From: Thermus thermophilus HB8 | Lineage (GTDB): Bacteria; Deinococcota; Deinococci; Deinococcales; Thermaceae | NCBI RefSeq assembly: GCF_000091545.1 | Contig: NC_006461.1 | Location: 1,302,469 to 1,366,468 of the forward strand | DNA: 64,000 nucleotides | Reading direction: 5' to 3' | Shown: positions 1 to 7,856 of the stretch, one piece after another | How positions within the stretch are numbered: position 1 is the first letter of the stretch | Layout of the letters: every line of letters starts with the position of its first letter | Notes under the pieces: model-generated | Told to the model about the DNA's origin: nothing | The model's input: only the letters and a program-made list of their open reading frames with translations | Database searches by the model: none | Program-made: the position numbers and the translations under genes

Positions 1-173
1 GCTTTACGTTGAATCTCGGGATAGGTCTCCTCCAAGAGATTGTAAAGTTCCTCCCGAGTTTGCACCTGAGAGAGGTCGGGCAAGTCGTCCCATCCAATGA
101 CCGCAACCCTGTTATTCAGGGCAAACTCTTCCTGCTCACCGCGTTTCCCCGCCCGCACCAACCAAAGCGCCAT
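1..173 (-). CDS. Mrr-like restriction endonuclease, N-terminal fragment (cut by window edge)
   Basis: The minus strand reads ATG at 173, preceded by a GGGAGGC ribosome binding site, and stays open to the window edge (57 codons). The start MALWLVRAG, followed by EEFAL, VIGWDDLPDL and a REELYNLL segment, resembles the N-terminal domain found in front of Mrr-type restriction endonucleases; the nuclease domain itself would lie outside the window. GC is about 55% by count against about 70% nearby, which suggests recent acquisition. The family call is my recognition of the N-terminal pattern and is not proven without the rest of the gene. Confidence 0.6.
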   Translation of the reverse strand, partial: MALWLVRAGKRGEQEEFALNNRVAVIGWDDLPDLSQVQTREELYNLLEETYPEIQRK

Positions 174-248
174 GCCTCCCACCTCCCCCCAAGATATTCT
201 CTTCGCCGGGAAGCGAAGCCTCCCGAGGCAAACCGGGTCCTATGGAAG

Positions 249-254
249 TATATT
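249..254 (+). promoter_or_regulatory. -10 box of leaderless lutA
   Basis: TATATT lies 8 nt before the lutA ATG with no ribosome binding site between, so the transcript probably begins at or next to the start codon. An inverted repeat CTTCGC/GCGAAG (201-206 and 213-218) about 30 nt upstream could be an operator; its regulator is unknown. Confidence 0.55.
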
Positions 255-262
255 GAGCGCAA

Positions 263-973
263 ATGCGCGTGGCCCTCTTCATCACCTGCCTGGCGGACCA
301 GTTCTACGCCGAGGCCGGGGTGGCGGCGGTGAGGCTCCTAAGGGCCCTGGGGGTGGAGGTGGACTTCCCCGAGGGCCAGACCTGCTGCGGCCAGCCCGCC
401 TTCAACGCCGGGTACTGGGACGAGGCGAGGCCCCTCGCCAAAAGGACCCTGGAGGTCTTTGAGGAGGCGGAGTACGTGGTCCTGCCCTCGGGAAGCTGCA
501 CCAGCATGGTGAAGAACCACTACCCCGAGCTCCTTCCCGGAAACCGGGAGGCTTTGGCGATGGCGGAGAAGACCTACGAGCTCTCCCAGTTTCTGGTGCG
601 GGTCCTCGGGGTGGAGAAGCTCGGGGAGGGGCTTAAAGGGAGGAGGGTGGCCTACCACCACGGCTGCCACGCCCTAAGGGAACTCGGGGTGCGGGAGGAG
701 CCCCTTCTCCTCCTGCAAAACGCCGGGGCCGAGGTCCTCCCCTGGGAGGCCTGGGAGGAGTGCTGCGGCTTCGGGGGGCTTTTCTCGGTGAAGCTCCCCG
801 AGGTCTCCCTGGCCATGGCGGACCGGAAGCTCGCCACCTTGCCCAAGGCCGAGGTCCTTACCTCCACGGACGCGGGCTGCCTCCTCCACCTCGCGGGGCG
901 CCTGGGCAAGAAGGGCGAGAACCTCAGGGTGGCCCCCCTCGCCACCCTGCTCTGGGAGGCGTATGCGGGCTAA
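263..973 (+). CDS. lutA: LutA/LldE-type Fe-S oxidoreductase subunit (L-lactate utilization)
   Basis: 236 aa, the usual length of LutA/YkgE. It carries the two duplicated cysteine-rich motifs of this family: C41-C42-G43 near the N-terminus and ECCGFGG around C167-C168, which bind an Fe-S cluster in the family. With LutB and LutC it forms a cytoplasmic complex that oxidises L-lactate to pyruvate. Its end overlaps lutB by 11 nt, so translation is probably coupled. The start at 263 is supported by the -10 box 8 nt upstream. Confidence 0.88.
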   Translation: MRVALFITCLADQFYAEAGVAAVRLLRALGVEVDFPEGQTCCGQPAFNAGYWDEARPLAKRTLEVFEEAEYVVLPSGSCTSMVKNHYPELLPGNREALAMAEKTYELSQFLVRVLGVEKLGEGLKGRRVAYHHGCHALRELGVREEPLLLLQNAGAEVLPWEAWEECCGFGGLFSVKLPEVSLAMADRKLATLPKAEVLTSTDAGCLLHLAGRLGKKGENLRVAPLATLLWEAYAG

Positions 974-2351
974 GGCGAAGCTCTACCCCAAGGAAGCGGC
1001 AAGGCTCATCCGGGAAAAGCCCGGGGTGCGGGAGGCGGTCACCGGGGCCACCCTCCACTTTGAAAGGAACCGCCTCAAGGCCTACGCCGAGGTCCCCATT
1101 GAGGCGTGGCGGGAACGGGCCAAGGCGGTGAAGGACCACGTCCTCACCCACCTGGACCACTACCTGGAGCTCGCGGAAAGGCGCCTTCGGGAAAACGGCG
1201 TCCAGGTGCACTGGGCCGAGACCCCGGAGGACGCCCACCGGGTCTTAAGGGAGGTGGTGGCCCGGCACGGGGTGAAGCGGGCGGTGAAGGCCAAGAGCAT
1301 GCTCACCGAGGAGCTCGGGGTGAACCCCCTCCTCGAGGCCCTGGGGGTGGAGGTCTACGAGACGGACCTCGGGGAGTACCTGATCCAGCTTCTGGGCGAG
1401 CCCCCGAGCCACATCGTGGGCCCCGCCATCCACCTCTCCTTGGAGGAGATCCAGAGGCTCTTCCACCAGCGCTTCGGCACCCCTTTGGACGCCCCCCCTG
1501 AGGCCCTGGCCCAGGTGGCCCGCAAGGTGCTACGGGAGGCCTTCCTCACCGCCGAGCTCGGCATCAGCGGGGCCAACTTCCTGGTGGCGGAAACCGGCAC
1601 CCTGGCCCTCATGGAGAACGAGGGGAACATAAGGCTTTCCACCTCCCTCCCCAGGGTCCACGTGGCCTTCGTGGGGATAGAGAAGCTTCTTCCCCGCTTC
1701 GCCGACCTCGCCCTCTTCCTCCCCCTCGCCGCCCGGGCGGCCACGGGGCAGCGCCTTTCCACCTTCGTCTCCCTCATCCAGGGCCCCGCCAGGGAGGGGG
1801 AGGAGGGCCCCCTGGAGGTCCACGTGGTCCTGGTGGACCACGGGCGCACCGCCCTCCTCCATGACCCCGAGGCCTGGGAGACCCTGAGGTGCCTCCGCTG
1901 CGGGGCCTGCCTCAACGCCTGCCCCGTCTACCGCCAGACCGGGGGGCACCCCTACGGCTACGTCTACTCCGGCCCCATCGGGGCGGTCCTGGACCCCGGG
2001 CTCCTCACCCTGGAGGAGGCCTACCCCCTGCCCTACGCCTCCACCCTCTGCGGGGCCTGCCTGGAGGCCTGCCCGGTGAAGATCCCCATCCCCAAGCTCC
2101 TCCTCACCTGGCGGCACCGGGCGGTGGAGGAGGGCCTCACCCCCTCGTGGGAGCACGGGGCCATGCGGGCCTTCCGCAAGGTCATGGAAAGCCCCGCCCT
2201 CTACCGCCTCTTCTCCAAGGGCTTAAGGGGCCTTCCCCTCCCCCAGGACCTCCTCCCCCTCCTTAAGGCCTGGACGGAGGGCAGGGGCCCCCTGAAGCCA
2301 AGCCCCAAGCCCTTCCACGAGCTCTGGAAGGAGGTGGAGCGTGGAGGCTAG
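963..2351 (+). CDS. lutB: LutB/LldF iron-sulfur protein of the lactate oxidation complex
   Basis: 462 aa. The first part is a LUD domain (AETGTLALMENEG segment near residue 215), followed by a bacterial-ferredoxin-like region with two [4Fe-4S] motifs: CxxCxxCxxxCP at C310, C313, C316, C320, and CxxCxxxCP at C363, C366, C370. This is the standard LutB layout. It sits between lutA (11-nt overlap) and lutC (11-nt overlap), giving a complete lutABC operon. It is expected to pass electrons from lactate oxidation inward to the respiratory chain. Confidence 0.9.
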   Translation: MRAKAKLYPKEAARLIREKPGVREAVTGATLHFERNRLKAYAEVPIEAWRERAKAVKDHVLTHLDHYLELAERRLRENGVQVHWAETPEDAHRVLREVVARHGVKRAVKAKSMLTEELGVNPLLEALGVEVYETDLGEYLIQLLGEPPSHIVGPAIHLSLEEIQRLFHQRFGTPLDAPPEALAQVARKVLREAFLTAELGISGANFLVAETGTLALMENEGNIRLSTSLPRVHVAFVGIEKLLPRFADLALFLPLAARAATGQRLSTFVSLIQGPAREGEEGPLEVHVVLVDHGRTALLHDPEAWETLRCLRCGACLNACPVYRQTGGHPYGYVYSGPIGAVLDPGLLTLEEAYPLPYASTLCGACLEACPVKIPIPKLLLTWRHRAVEEGLTPSWEHGAMRAFRKVMESPALYRLFSKGLRGLPLPQDLLPLLKAWTEGRGPLKPSPKPFHELWKEVERGG

Positions 2352-2904
2352 GACCAGGATCCTCGCCCGGGTGCAGCGGGCCCTAAAGGAGCGCCCCAAG
2401 GCCCTCCTCCCCGAGCACCCCCACACCCCCCTTCACGAGGACCCCGTGGACCTCCTCCTGAGGCGCCTTCAGGAAAACGGGGCCGAGGCCACGAGGCTTC
2501 CCCGGGAAGAGGCCAAAGCCTTCGCCCAACGCCTCGCCGAGGGGCTTCCCGGGGCCGCCTTCGGCAAGACCCTCCCCCAGGACCTCAGGCCCCCCCTCCC
2601 CGAGCTGCCCCCGGAGGAGGCCCCCTTGGGGGTCTCCTGGGCCCTCTTCGCCGTGGCGGAGACGGGGAGCGTGGCCCTCTCCAGCGAGGACGGGCGCAAG
2701 GCCCACCTCCTCCCCCCTACCCACCTGGTCTTCGTGGAGGCGAACCGGGTCTACGGCACCCTCCTCGAGGCCCTCCAGGACCTCCAAACCCTGCCCAGGG
2801 CCCTGGGCCTCCACTCCGGCCCCTCCAAGAGCGCCGACATCGGCCAGGTAATGGTCAAAGGGGTGCACGGGCCCGGGAGGCTCGTGGTGGTCGTCCTGGA
2901 GTGA
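2341..2904 (+). CDS. lutC: LutC/LldG LUD-domain protein
   Basis: 187 aa from a GTG start inside the end of lutB. It is the short LUD-domain partner of LutB: it has the AETGSVAL segment and a HLVFVE segment that mirror those in LutB, but no cysteine clusters. It is the third subunit of the L-lactate oxidising complex. It ends in CTGGAGTGA, and the convergent lepB ends in exactly the same nine bases, which creates a perfect palindrome between them. Confidence 0.87.
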   Translation: MEARTRILARVQRALKERPKALLPEHPHTPLHEDPVDLLLRRLQENGAEATRLPREEAKAFAQRLAEGLPGAAFGKTLPQDLRPPLPELPPEEAPLGVSWALFAVAETGSVALSSEDGRKAHLLPPTHLVFVEANRVYGTLLEALQDLQTLPRALGLHSGPSKSADIGQVMVKGVHGPGRLVVVVLE

Positions 2905-2916
2905 GCTCACTCCAGG
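2895..2916. repeat. 22-bp perfect palindrome between convergent lutC and lepB
   Basis: The sequence is perfectly self-complementary over 22 bp. It contains the last three codons of both convergent genes, including both TGA stops. It can form an 11-bp arm hairpin in either transcript, but no T-run follows on either strand, so it is not a classical terminator. Confidence 0.7.
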
Positions 2917-3713
2917 CGGTAGGCGGGGGGGATGGCGAGGGCGCGGAGGTTGAGCCTAAAGCCCCCCTCCTCCCGCACCACCACGGGCCACCAGACGAAG
3001 CTCGCCCGCCCCGCGATCCTCTCCACGGGGATCGGGCCGAAGGTGCGGGAGTCCTCCGAGCCCCCTAGGGTGCGGTTGTCCCCCATGACGAAGTAGTACC
3101 CCGGCTTCAGCTTGATCCGCCCCACCTCGCAGACCTCCCCAAGCTCGCTTCGGGCCAAAGTCTCCTGCGAGGGGGGGAGGAGCATCTCCTTGAGGGGCCG
3201 GAGGTAGGCGGGAAGAAGCTCCACCGGGAAATCCCCTTGCTGGGTGACGATCCGGGTGAGGCGCCCCCCCTCGTAGCACACCCCGGGGAAGGAGTCGGGC
3301 CAGGGGGTGATCCGGTCCGTGATGTGGGTCTCCGCCAAGGGCTTCCCGTTCACGTAAACCACCCCCCGGTCCACGTAGACCTCGTCCCCGGGGACGGCCA
3401 CGATGCGCTTGATGAAGAAGGCCCGGAAGGAGAAGCCCAAAACGGGGAAGCGGGCCGTGGAGAAGGGGGTGCCCTCCGGGGGCTTGAGGATGGCGATCTC
3501 CCCCCGCCGCCACTCCATGAACCCCAGGCGGACGAGCCAGGTCTCCCACTTGGGCACCAGGACCCGCTCGCCGTTCCTCAAGGTGGGGTACATGCTCTGC
3601 CCCACCACCCCCACCGTGGTGAAGACGAAGGTGGTGACCAAAAAGGCCACCAGGAGGGCCTCCCCCACCTGGCGGAACCACTCCTTGAACAAGTAGTCCC
3701 AAAAGGCCTTCAT
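2907..3713 (-). CDS. lepB: Signal peptidase I
   Basis: 268 aa. An N-terminal membrane segment (about residues 19-38) precedes the catalytic Ser in GQSMYPT (S40). The general-base Lys is in FFIKRIVAVPGD (K102), and the box GDNRTLGGSEDSR lies near the C-terminus. It removes signal peptides of exported proteins on the outer face of the inner membrane. The ATG overlaps the TGA of the upstream patatin gene (ATGA), so the two are probably cotranscribed. Only one membrane segment is evident. Confidence 0.92.
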   Translation of the reverse strand: MKAFWDYLFKEWFRQVGEALLVAFLVTTFVFTTVGVVGQSMYPTLRNGERVLVPKWETWLVRLGFMEWRRGEIAILKPPEGTPFSTARFPVLGFSFRAFFIKRIVAVPGDEVYVDRGVVYVNGKPLAETHITDRITPWPDSFPGVCYEGGRLTRIVTQQGDFPVELLPAYLRPLKEMLLPPSQETLARSELGEVCEVGRIKLKPGYYFVMGDNRTLGGSEDSRTFGPIPVERIAGRASFVWWPVVVREEGGFRLNLRALAIPPAYRLE

Positions 3714-4465
3714 ACCTCCCCCACTCTACTCTCCAGAAAGCGCTTGGCCGCCTTCCTGCCCGCCTCCACCGCCTCCTCGAGGCGGAGGAAGTCCTGCACC
3801 GCAACCTCCCCGAGCTCGGGCCTCAGGTAGACCTCGGGGGCGTAGAGGGCCATGCGGCTTGCCGTGAGGTGGTGCTGCATCAGGTCCACCGCCCTGAGGG
3901 CGAGGCCCAAAACCCCCTCGGGGGGCTTTTCCACGCTCCGCTCCGGGGTCACGTCCACGGCCCAGACCTCCTCCGCCCCCAAGAACCTGGCCGCGTCCAC
4001 GGGCAGGTTGTCCAGGACCCCGCCGTCAAAGAGGAGGAGGCCCTCCCGCCGCACCGGCCTGAGGAGGAGGGGGTGGGCCGCCGAGGCCAAGACCGCGCTC
4101 ACCAGGTCGCCCTGGAAGAGGTAGACCACCCGCCCGCTCCGCACCTCCACCGCCGTGACCACGAGCCTGCGCTTGAGGTCGGCGAAATCCTGGGGCAGGT
4201 GCTCGGCGAGGTACCGCCTGAGCCGCCCCCGGGAGAAGAGGGCCTCCCGAAAGGAGAAGCCCAAAATCCCGAGCCAGGGGGTGTTCCGGGCGATCTCCAG
4301 GATCTCCTGAGGGCTTCTTCCCGCGGCGAAAAGCGCCCCCACGATGGCCCCCATGCTCGCCCCGGCCACCACCTCAAAGTCCAGCCCCGCCTCCACGAAG
4401 ACCTCCAGGGCGCCGATGTGGGCGAACCCCCTCGCCCCGCCTCCGGAAAGCACGAGGCCGCGCAT
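3710..4465 (-). CDS. Patatin-like phospholipase (RssA type)
   Basis: 251 aa. It begins with the oxyanion-hole motif SGGGARG (residues 7-13), then the nucleophile elbow GASMG (S37) and the catalytic Asp in FDGG (D147), a complete patatin Ser-Asp dyad. The predicted role is a cytoplasmic lipid acyl hydrolase; the substrate is unknown. I start it at the ATG at 4465 because the conserved glycine box begins there and a TACCAT box lies 6 nt upstream. A longer reading frame to 5299 crosses the kinase gene and is not credible. Confidence 0.85.
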   Translation of the reverse strand: MRGLVLSGGGARGFAHIGALEVFVEAGLDFEVVAGASMGAIVGALFAAGRSPQEILEIARNTPWLGILGFSFREALFSRGRLRRYLAEHLPQDFADLKRRLVVTAVEVRSGRVVYLFQGDLVSAVLASAAHPLLLRPVRREGLLLFDGGVLDNLPVDAARFLGAEEVWAVDVTPERSVEKPPEGVLGLALRAVDLMQHHLTASRMALYAPEVYLRPELGEVAVQDFLRLEEAVEAGRKAAKRFLESRVGEV

Positions 4466-4471
4466 GGGCCC

Positions 4472-4500
4472 ATGGTACCCGGGTTTTCTGAGGGTATAGT
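4472..4500. promoter_or_regulatory. Divergent leaderless -10 boxes (patatin gene / kinase gene)
   Basis: On the minus strand TACCAT (4472-4477) is 6 nt before the patatin ATG. On the plus strand TATAGT (4495-4500) is 7 nt before the kinase GTG. Neither gene has a ribosome binding site, so both transcripts are probably leaderless. Confidence 0.6.
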
Positions 4501-4507
4501 GGGGGCG

Positions 4508-5269
4508 GTGAGCCTGGTGGGCAAAACCCTCTCGGGCCGCTACCGGGTGGTGCGGCCCCTGGCCCGCGGGGCCCTGGCCCGGGTCTACCTGGCCTTTGAC
4601 CCCTTCGGCACCCCCTACGCCCTCAAGCTCTTCCCCCCGAAGGCCCGCCCCCGCCGGGACCGGGAGCTTTGGGTGGGGCGAAGGCTCGCCCACCCCAACC
4701 TCAACCCCGTCCTCGAGGCCCTGGACCTGGAGGAAGGCCCCGCCCTCCTCCTGGCCTACGCCCCGGGGGAGGAGCTCGGCCGCTGGATGGGGAAAAGCCC
4801 CGCGTTTTCCCAGGCGATGCGGGTCTTCCACCAGCTCCTCCTCGCCCTCGCCCACATGCACGAAAAGGGCCTGGTCCACCGGGACGTGAAGCCCGAGAAC
4901 ATCCTGGTGAACGCCGGGGAGGCCCGCCTCCTGGACTTTGACCTCTCGGGCCCCGCCCAGGAGCGTTTCCAAAAGCCCCTTCTCCTGGGCACCCCCGCCT
5001 ACCTCGCCCCCGAGCTCCTCCGGGGCCTGCCCTCGGGCCCCGAGGCCGACGTCTACGCCGCCGGGATCATCCTCTACTGGATGCTCACCGGGGAGCACCC
5101 CTTCGCCGACCCCTCGGGCCAGGTCTCCCTGGACCCCGACCGGGGACCCCATCCGCCCGTGGCGGGGCTCGGCGAGGAGGCCGCCCTTTACCTGGAACGC
5201 CTCCTCGCCCCCGACCCCAAGGCGCGCTTCCCCACGGCCCAGGAGGCCCTGAAGGCCTTCCCCTTTTAG
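4508..5269 (+). CDS. Small Ser/Thr protein kinase with a DFD activation-loop motif
   Basis: 253 aa from a GTG that follows a TATAGT box by 7 nt. It contains only the kinase domain: a loose glycine loop (LARGALARVYLAF, residues 18-30), K40 in YALKLF, the catalytic loop HRDVKPEN (D126, N131), the metal motif as DFD (143-145) instead of DFG, and an APE-like APEL after GTPAY. No membrane helix or PASTA repeats are seen, so it is cytoplasmic. Catalytic Lys and both Asp are present, so it may be active despite the odd DFD. Targets are unknown; the next gene may be a partner. Confidence 0.83.
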   Translation: MSLVGKTLSGRYRVVRPLARGALARVYLAFDPFGTPYALKLFPPKARPRRDRELWVGRRLAHPNLNPVLEALDLEEGPALLLAYAPGEELGRWMGKSPAFSQAMRVFHQLLLALAHMHEKGLVHRDVKPENILVNAGEARLLDFDLSGPAQERFQKPLLLGTPAYLAPELLRGLPSGPEADVYAAGIILYWMLTGEHPFADPSGQVSLDPDRGPHPPVAGLGEEAALYLERLLAPDPKARFPTAQEALKAFPF

Positions 5270-5273
5270 CGCC

Positions 5274-6302
5274 ATGCCCTCCTGCCTGCTCCTCTCCACC
5301 CTCTTGGGCTCGGCCCTTTTCGCGGGCCTGGGCGAGGTGGCGGTGGGGCGGCTTCTGGTGGAAGGAGGGCACCGGGCCCTGATCCTGGGCCCCGCGGGGG
5401 CCTACCTCCTGGAGGGGGAGGCCAACTCCGCCCTCTACGGCCTGGCCCGAAGGCCCGGGGGGTACCTGGCGGTGGGCCACCTAGGGGAGCGCCTCCTCCG
5501 GGTCACCTTGGACGCCGAGGGCCGCCCCCTCGCGGCCCTGGTGGGCGGCCAAGGCATCCTCTGGGGGACCGACGGCCGCTTCGCCTGGGGGGGCCACCTG
5601 GGGCCCCAGGGCTGGCAGGCGTTGGTCCTAGAGGGGACGCGGGCCCACCGCCTCCCCCTGCCCGCGGAGGGGTACGCCTACGGCGGGCTCTACCGCGCGG
5701 GGGTCCTCTTTCTGGTGGGCCGCGTGGCCAGCCCCGGGGGGTTTGACGCCTTCTTCCTCGGCCTCAAAGACGGCTACGCCCAGGGCTACCAAAGCGGCTT
5801 CCCGGGGAACGACTACCTCCGCTTCCTGGGCGAGCGGGGAGCGGTGGGGCGCCTGGAGGTGGAAGGGGACTCGGAGGGCCTAGTTCTGGACTGGCCCGGA
5901 CTTCTTCGGGGAAAGGCCCGCCTCCTGCGCCGCCCCGGCTTTGACTACCTCAGGGCCTGGCAGGGGGCGTACCTCGTGGGGGAGGCGGAGGTGGCGGGCG
6001 TCCTCCAGGGCCTCTGGCTCGGGCCCAAAGGAGCCCGCCACGGGGGAGGCCCAGGGGCTTCCCTCCGGGCCCTAGACCCTCCCTGGGCGTACGGGTACTC
6101 CTACCGGGCCCTCTTCCAGGGGGAGGGGCTTTTCCTGGACCTCGAGGCCGAGGCGGGGGAGCCCATTCCCTACCGCACGGAACCCCTCACCCTCCCCAAA
6201 AGGCCCTGGACCCTCAAGGCCTCGCCCCTTCCCCTCTCCTGGTATCCGGCCTCCTTCCGGAAGATCCCCCCACCCGGCAAGAGGCCCTGCCCCAGGCCCT
6301 AG
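5274..6302 (+). CDS. Hypothetical exported beta-rich protein
   Basis: 342 aa, not recognised. The first 19 residues form a short hydrophobic stretch that could be a signal peptide or anchor. The rest is rich in Gly, Leu and aromatic residues in short repeating strands (for example GGYLAVGHL, GILWGTDGRFAWGG), which suggests a beta-propeller or other all-beta fold. It starts 4 nt after the kinase stop, so the pair is probably one operon and this could be a kinase-linked sensor or substrate (inference). Its TAG overlaps the TAG of the convergent amidase in a CTAG. Confidence 0.65.
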   Translation: MPSCLLLSTLLGSALFAGLGEVAVGRLLVEGGHRALILGPAGAYLLEGEANSALYGLARRPGGYLAVGHLGERLLRVTLDAEGRPLAALVGGQGILWGTDGRFAWGGHLGPQGWQALVLEGTRAHRLPLPAEGYAYGGLYRAGVLFLVGRVASPGGFDAFFLGLKDGYAQGYQSGFPGNDYLRFLGERGAVGRLEVEGDSEGLVLDWPGLLRGKARLLRRPGFDYLRAWQGAYLVGEAEVAGVLQGLWLGPKGARHGGGPGASLRALDPPWAYGYSYRALFQGEGLFLDLEAEAGEPIPYRTEPLTLPKRPWTLKASPLPLSWYPASFRKIPPPGKRPCPRP

Positions 6303-7381
6303 CGGGCGAAGGCCCCCTGGGCGAGAAAGGCGAGGATCCCCTCCGCCAGGCCCTGGGCTACCCGTTCCCGGTAGGCCGCCTCGGCGAGCCTCCGCCCCTC
6401 GGCAGGGTGGTCCCCGAAGCCGATCTCCACCAGGACCGCCGGCACCTTGGCGTAGCGGAGAACGAAGAAGTCGCCGGGGAAACTCCCCCGGTAGGGGCTT
6501 CCCGTGGCCTGGGAGAGCTTCCGGCCCAGGGTCTCCGCCAGGCGCTGGCTGTAGCGCTGGTTCGCCTGGGCCACGATGTCCGTGAGGATCCGCTCCGCCA
6601 CGCTCTTGGCCTCCTCGGTGAGGCGCCGGCCCAGCTCCCCGCCGCCGTTTTCCCGGATCACCTGGGCCACGACCCTCGGGTCCTGCGCCCGGCCGAAGTA
6701 GTAGGCCTCCACCCCTTGGGCGGTGCGGGTGGGGGAGGCGTTCACGTGGATGGAGATGAAGAGGTTCACCCGGGAGCTGTCCGCCATGGCCGCCCGCCGG
6801 GAAAGGTCCTCCCGCTTGTCGGGGGAGAGGTGCATGTCCTTGTCCCGGGTGAGGCGGACCTCAATCCCCTCCTTCTCCAGGAGGCGCTTGAGGCGGAGGG
6901 CCACGTCCAGGACCACCTCCTTTTCCACCACGTGCCCCACCATCCCCGGGTCCACCCCGCCGTGCCCCGGGTCCAGGAGGACCACGGGCTTAGGGGGGTC
7001 GGGGGGCTTGGGCTTCGGCGGCGGAGGGGGGGCGGTGGCCTTTTGCGCGAGGCTCAGGTCCAAGACCAGGCGCTCGGGGTCCTTGTAGCGGGAAACGGTC
7101 ACCTCCACCGGCCCCTTGGTGCGGATGAGGACCCGGACCCCTTCCTTCTCCGGAAGGGTCTGGACCGAGGCCACCTCCTTGGAGTTCACCACCTCCTCCG
7201 TGGGCGGGGCCTTGAGGCCCAAGAGCACCACCACGAGGAGGTTCTCCCCCCGCTCCAGGGTGTAGCGCACCGCCTCCGAGGGCAGGTCAAAGACGACCCG
7301 GGTGAAGCCCTCCTGGACCCCCACCCGGGGAAAGGCCCAAGCCCAGGCCCAAAGCCAGAGGAAGAGGAGAAGGAAGCGCAT
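6299..7381 (-). CDS. N-acetylmuramoyl-L-alanine amidase with AMIN domain
   Basis: 360 aa. It has a signal peptide (about residues 1-17), an AMIN-type N-terminal domain (about 18-110), a proline-rich linker, and a C-terminal Amidase_3 zinc domain from about residue 130. The zinc and catalytic residues are visible: DPGHGG, the Glu in VEKE, the His in SIHVNA and the Glu in VEIGF. It cleaves the amide between MurNAc and L-Ala in periplasmic peptidoglycan, probably during cell separation. A TAGAAT box lies 9 nt before the ATG. Confidence 0.9.
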   Translation of the reverse strand: MRFLLLFLWLWAWAWAFPRVGVQEGFTRVVFDLPSEAVRYTLERGENLLVVVLLGLKAPPTEEVVNSKEVASVQTLPEKEGVRVLIRTKGPVEVTVSRYKDPERLVLDLSLAQKATAPPPPPKPKPPDPPKPVVLLDPGHGGVDPGMVGHVVEKEVVLDVALRLKRLLEKEGIEVRLTRDKDMHLSPDKREDLSRRAAMADSSRVNLFISIHVNASPTRTAQGVEAYYFGRAQDPRVVAQVIRENGGGELGRRLTEEAKSVAERILTDIVAQANQRYSQRLAETLGRKLSQATGSPYRGSFPGDFFVLRYAKVPAVLVEIGFGDHPAEGRRLAEAAYRERVAQGLAEGILAFLAQGAFAR

Positions 7382-7390
7382 CTACGCCCC

Positions 7391-7423
7391 ATTCTAGCCG
7401 TCCGGATGAGGGCCTGGTAAAAT
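7391..7423. promoter_or_regulatory. Divergent leaderless -10 boxes (amidase / osmC)
   Basis: TAGAAT on the minus strand (7391-7396) is 9 nt before the amidase ATG; TAAAAT on the plus strand (7418-7423) is 7 nt before the osmC ATG. No ribosome binding site is present in either leader. Confidence 0.6.
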
Positions 7424-7430
7424 CCGGCTC

Positions 7431-7856
7431 ATGACGAAGAAGGTCGTGGTCCACCAGATCGTGGGGCACCGCTTCCTGGGCGTGAACGAGCAGGGGGACA
7501 AGGTGATGATTGACGGGGACCAGCCCTCCACCGGACCCCGCCCCATGGAGCTCCTCCTCATGGCCCTCGGGGCCTGCACCGCCTACGACGTGGTGGACAT
7601 CATGCGCAAGAAAAAGCAGCCCCTCGCCCGCTACCGGGTGGAGGTGGAGGGGGAAAGGGCCGAGACCCACCCCAGGCGCTACACCCGCATCACCGTGACC
7701 CACATCGCCTCGGGGCCGGGCGTGACCCTCGAGGCCCTGGAGCGGGCCGTCCACCTCTCCCACACCAAGTACTGCTCCGTCTCGGCCACCCTCAACGCCG
7801 AGATCACCACCCGGGTCGTCCTGGAGCCCTGGGAGGGGGAGGAAGGAGAGGGCTGA
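7431..7856 (+). CDS. OsmC-family protein
   Basis: 141 aa, the family length. The conserved block GPRPMELLLMALGACT carries the first conserved Cys, and the second is in HTKYCSVSATL; these form the redox pair in OsmC/Ohr proteins. The family reduces organic or lipid hydroperoxides in the cytoplasm; this branch (YhfA-like) is less well characterised. The gene is leaderless and its TGA overlaps the coaX ATG (TGATG), so the two are coupled. Confidence 0.85.
   Translation: MTKKVVVHQIVGHRFLGVNEQGDKVMIDGDQPSTGPRPMELLLMALGACTAYDVVDIMRKKKQPLARYRVEVEGERAETHPRRYTRITVTHIASGPGVTLEALERAVHLSHTKYCSVSATLNAEITTRVVLEPWEGEEGEG

Noticed and set aside
3869..5269. A 466-codon plus-strand frame covering the kinase gene with a long N-terminal extension
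   Set aside because: The first 213 codons are antisense to the patatin gene and have no domain. The kinase domain begins right after the GTG at 4508, which has a -10 box 7 nt upstream.
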